A stretch of DNA of 15,411 nucleotides. Source: FEN-1099 sp964511015. Its GTDB lineage: Bacteria > Lernaellota > Lernaellaia > Lernaellales > Lernaellaceae. A program made the position numbers and the translations under genes. Below the pieces are notes generated by a model that saw nothing but the letters and a program-made list of their open reading frames with translations, was not told where the DNA came from and ran no database searches. Location of the stretch: NCBI GenBank assembly GCA_964511015.1, contig CAZEDX010000097.1:1-15411 (forward strand). The letters are read 5' to 3'. This document shows positions 13,975 through 15,411 of this stretch, one piece after another (within the stretch, counting starts at the first letter, position 1; each line of letters opens with the position of its first letter).

Positions 13975-13997
13975 GACGGGCAAGTAGAGCGGAGGAG

Positions 13998-14057
13998 TCC
14001 CTTCCTTGATTTGTGCGGCAACCATTTTGCGGAAGGGATCAGGTCTGGGAAGGGATC
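13998..14057 (+). other. Left-end hairpin with two competing 3' arms
   Basis: TCCCTTCC (13998-14005) can pair perfectly with GGAAGGGA at 14031-14038 and equally with a second copy at 14048-14055, because GGAAGGGATC is directly repeated (14031-14040, 14048-14057). This gives two mutually exclusive hairpins in the transcribed left end of the IS. Confidence 0.5.
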
Positions 14058-14123
14058 TCCACTCGCCCGTCGCGTTCGCTCCGGGCTTCGGTCGGGATGA
14101 AAATGATGAAAGGCGCGACCCCG

Positions 14124-14142
14124 CCGTTATGTAGAATAACGG
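14124..14142 (+). other. Hairpin upstream of the transposase start
   Basis: CCGTTAT-GTAGA-ATAACGG is a perfect 7-bp stem about 35 bases ahead of the transposase ATG. There is no T-run, so it is not a terminator. It may belong to a structured leader or limit translation. Confidence 0.5.
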
Positions 14143-14175
14143 TGTCAACTTCCGCCAAGAAGAAAGGAGTCGCGC

Positions 14176-15252
14176 ATGAAGGAGTATATCTCATTCGACA
14201 GTCACAAACACTACACCTTGGCCGAGCGCGAGGAGGTCGAGACGGGGAAGGTGCGGCAACTCCGGATCGATCATTGTCCTGGCGCCATTCAGCGGTACCT
14301 GGAACTGGTGGCCGAGCCGGGGACGCCGGTGGCGGTGGAAACGATCGGCAGCTGGTATTGGATCGTGGACGAGATCGAGCAGGCCGGCATGCGGCCGCTG
14401 CTGGTGCATGCGCGCAAGGCCAAGTTGATGATGGGCATGATCAACAAGACCGACAAGCTCGACGTGCACGGGTTGAACCGCCTGCAGCGCAACGGGACGT
14501 TACCGACGGTCTGGATTCCGCCGGCCTCGTTGCGCGATTTGCGCGAGATGACGCGCGGACGCCTGGCACTGGCCCAGGAGCGGACCAAGCTGAAGAACCG
14601 CATTGGTTCGACCCTGGAACGTTACGGCTGGCGGCTGGAGGGCGCGTCGGACTTGTACAGCAAGAAAGCCCGTCCGCAATTGACCGCCGGCATCGCCGCC
14701 CTGCCGCCCCAGACCCAACAAACCACCGAAGTGTTTTTGGCGCAGTTCGAAGCGACGCAGGAACGGATCCAACAGCTGGAAGGGCGGATTCGACAAGTGG
14801 TGCAAGAGACCCCGTCGATGACCCTGCTCAAGACCTTGCCGGGCATCGGCGATCTGTTGGCGGCGACCATCGACCTGGAGATCGGGGACGTCCAGCGTTT
14901 CGCCAGCGGCGAGCGGTTGGCGTCTTACGCCGGTCTGACCCCGCGGGTCCATGCCAGCGGCGGCAAGACGCGGCTGGGCCGGTTGCGGCCCGACGTCAAT
15001 CGTCACCTGCAATGGGCTTTTGTCGAGGCGGCCAACTCCATCGCGGTCAATGCCCGGCGCCTGCCGCTACGACACGTCAGCCAGTTGTACCTGCGGCTGC
15101 GCCAAAGCCGCGGCCACAACAAGGCGATCGGCGCGGTCGCCCGGCACTTGGCCGAAGCCTGCTTTCAGGTGTTGACTCGCGGGGTCCCTTATCGCGACCC
15201 CGCTCTCCCGAAAGGGTCGAGTCAGGGAGGCGTCAGCGCGATGATGTCATGA
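14176..15252 (+). CDS. IS110-family DEDD transposase
   Basis: 358 residues, full length for the family. The N-terminal RuvC-like DEDD domain shows Asp8 (FDSHK), Glu55 (VETIGSW) and Asp93/Asp96 (KTDKLDVHGL). A coiled, charged middle (about 185-212) leads to the C-terminal Transposase_20 domain with a helix-hairpin-helix (TLPGIGDLLAA, 220-230), FASGERLASYAGLTP and the HASGGKTRLGRL segment; Ser261 in the SGGK motif is the likely family nucleophile. Family members recombine DNA under guidance of an element-encoded RNA. The ATG is preceded by AAAGGAG. No frameshift or missing catalytic residue is seen, so the enzyme looks intact. Confidence 0.95.
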   Translation: MKEYISFDSHKHYTLAEREEVETGKVRQLRIDHCPGAIQRYLELVAEPGTPVAVETIGSWYWIVDEIEQAGMRPLLVHARKAKLMMGMINKTDKLDVHGLNRLQRNGTLPTVWIPPASLRDLREMTRGRLALAQERTKLKNRIGSTLERYGWRLEGASDLYSKKARPQLTAGIAALPPQTQQTTEVFLAQFEATQERIQQLEGRIRQVVQETPSMTLLKTLPGIGDLLAATIDLEIGDVQRFASGERLASYAGLTPRVHASGGKTRLGRLRPDVNRHLQWAFVEAANSIAVNARRLPLRHVSQLYLRLRQSRGHNKAIGAVARHLAEACFQVLTRGVPYRDPALPKGSSQGGVSAMMS

Positions 15253-15290
15253 GCCCCTCGGGCTCGCGGGATGAATGCGACTCGCCTCCC
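15173..15290 (+). ncRNA. Structured 3' region: candidate IS110/IS1111 guide RNA part
   Basis: Several perfect stems cluster here. GCGGGGTC (15179-15186) pairs with GACCCCGC (15196-15203). TGACTCG (15173-15179) can pair with CGAGTCA (15218-15224). GGGAGGCG (15225-15232) pairs with CGCCTCCC (15283-15290), continued by CGC/GCG (15237-15239, 15277-15279), and this stem encloses GAGCCC-CTC-GGGCTC (15251-15265) right after the stop codon. Such a nested stem-loop at the transposase 3' end is where IS1111-group guide RNAs are reported. Transcription and guide loops are not demonstrated. Confidence 0.45.
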
Positions 15291-15411
15291 ACACCATTAA
15301 CTGCCCCACCGAGGGCGAAGAGATGACTGGGCGAGACCCCCAAACCGGGAGGAATGAGCGCAAAAGGACAACCACCCGCGGACGATTGACTCGCGCCCTT
15401 TCAGAGATGAC
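15253..15411 (+). other. Non-coding right end of the IS
   Basis: No gene is seen after the transposase. The stretch holds the distal stem of the candidate RNA, an extra copy of the outer nine bases of the terminal repeat (AGAGATGAC at 15319-15327, same orientation as the right repeat), and the right inverted repeat at the edge. Confidence 0.6.
15387..15411 (-). repeat. Right inverted repeat of the IS
   Basis: The complement begins GTCATCTCTGAAAGGG, matching 13950-13974 at 23 of 25 positions. It ends exactly at the last base of the window, so the repeat could extend further. Confidence 0.8.

Larger units (their letters stand above)
13950..15411 (+). mobile_element. IS110-superfamily insertion sequence (IS1111-like architecture)
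   Basis: The element contains one DEDD transposase gene, about 225 bases of non-coding left end and about 160 bases of non-coding right end. GTCATCTCTGAAAGGG at 13950 recurs inverted at the window's last base, and the match continues to 25 bases with two differences. These inverted repeats mark probable or subterminal ends; the true right boundary could lie beyond the window. The total of about 1.46 kb suits the family. IS110 members have no long inverted repeats, while IS1111 members have short subterminal ones, so this pair is longer than usual. Confidence 0.8.

Noticed and set aside
14013..15326. 437-codon plus-strand frame overlapping the transposase
   Set aside because: Out-of-frame shadow of the IS110 transposase, full of Arg/Gly/Ala with no domain.

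Overview
This window looks like a GC-rich chromosome segment of an anaerobic or microaerophilic Gram-negative bacterium. Several things point that way: a Tat-exported four-cluster iron-sulfur protein, a periplasmic tetraheme cytochrome c, lipoproteins, and a run of four di-iron ferritin-like/rubrerythrin proteins. Together with the Asp-Thr-Gly repeat lipoprotein they suggest a 'deltaproteobacterial-type' lineage (Desulfobacterota, Myxococcota or a neighbouring candidate phylum). That placement is inference, because no rRNA or ribosomal protein gene is present.

Layout. (1) 1-776, minus: 5' part of a large acyl-CoA dehydrogenase gene running off the left edge, with a perfect FadR-box-like palindrome in its promoter region. 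(2) 1483-5575, minus: a compact six-gene operon for a membrane redox complex. Its genes are a 26-residue membrane micropeptide, a membrane-anchored GcvH-like protein, a tetraheme cytochrome c, a Tat/HybA-like ferredoxin subunit, an NrfD-type quinone-interacting membrane subunit, and a second GcvH-like protein. It ends in a strong intrinsic terminator. Both GcvH-like proteins lack lysine at the canonical lipoylation position. The AT-rich upstream region (5576-6170) holds a second FadR-box-like palindrome, another inverted repeat and a CRP-like site. (3) 6230-7195, minus: an aspartate-rich tandem-repeat lipoprotein with its own promoter and terminator. (4) 7386-9613, plus: an operon of four ferritin-like di-iron proteins (one a rubrerythrin with a rubredoxin-type zinc ribbon) and a small 8-Cys protein. 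(5) 9627-13004, minus: an SRPBCC protein, a second large acyl-CoA dehydrogenase, a YjbQ-family protein and an SCP2-type lipid carrier. (6) 13230-13880, plus: a CAP/SCP-domain secreted protein. (7) 13950-15411: an IS110-superfamily element with a DEDD transposase, 25-bp near-perfect inverted repeats and structured non-coding ends, which are candidates for a guide (bridge/seek) RNA.

How it may fit together. Acyl-CoA dehydrogenases, SCP2 and the FadR-like operators point to fatty-acid/acyl-CoA oxidation. The shared operator upstream of both the left acyl-CoA dehydrogenase and the redox operon suggests that the NrfD/cytochrome complex handles electrons released by acyl-CoA oxidation, probably through the quinone pool. 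The ferritin-like operon would then protect this iron-sulfur/heme metabolism from peroxide or oxygen and manage iron. The most novel candidate here is the NrfD-ferredoxin-cytochrome complex carrying two degenerate, probably cytoplasm-facing GcvH-fold subunits and a micropeptide.
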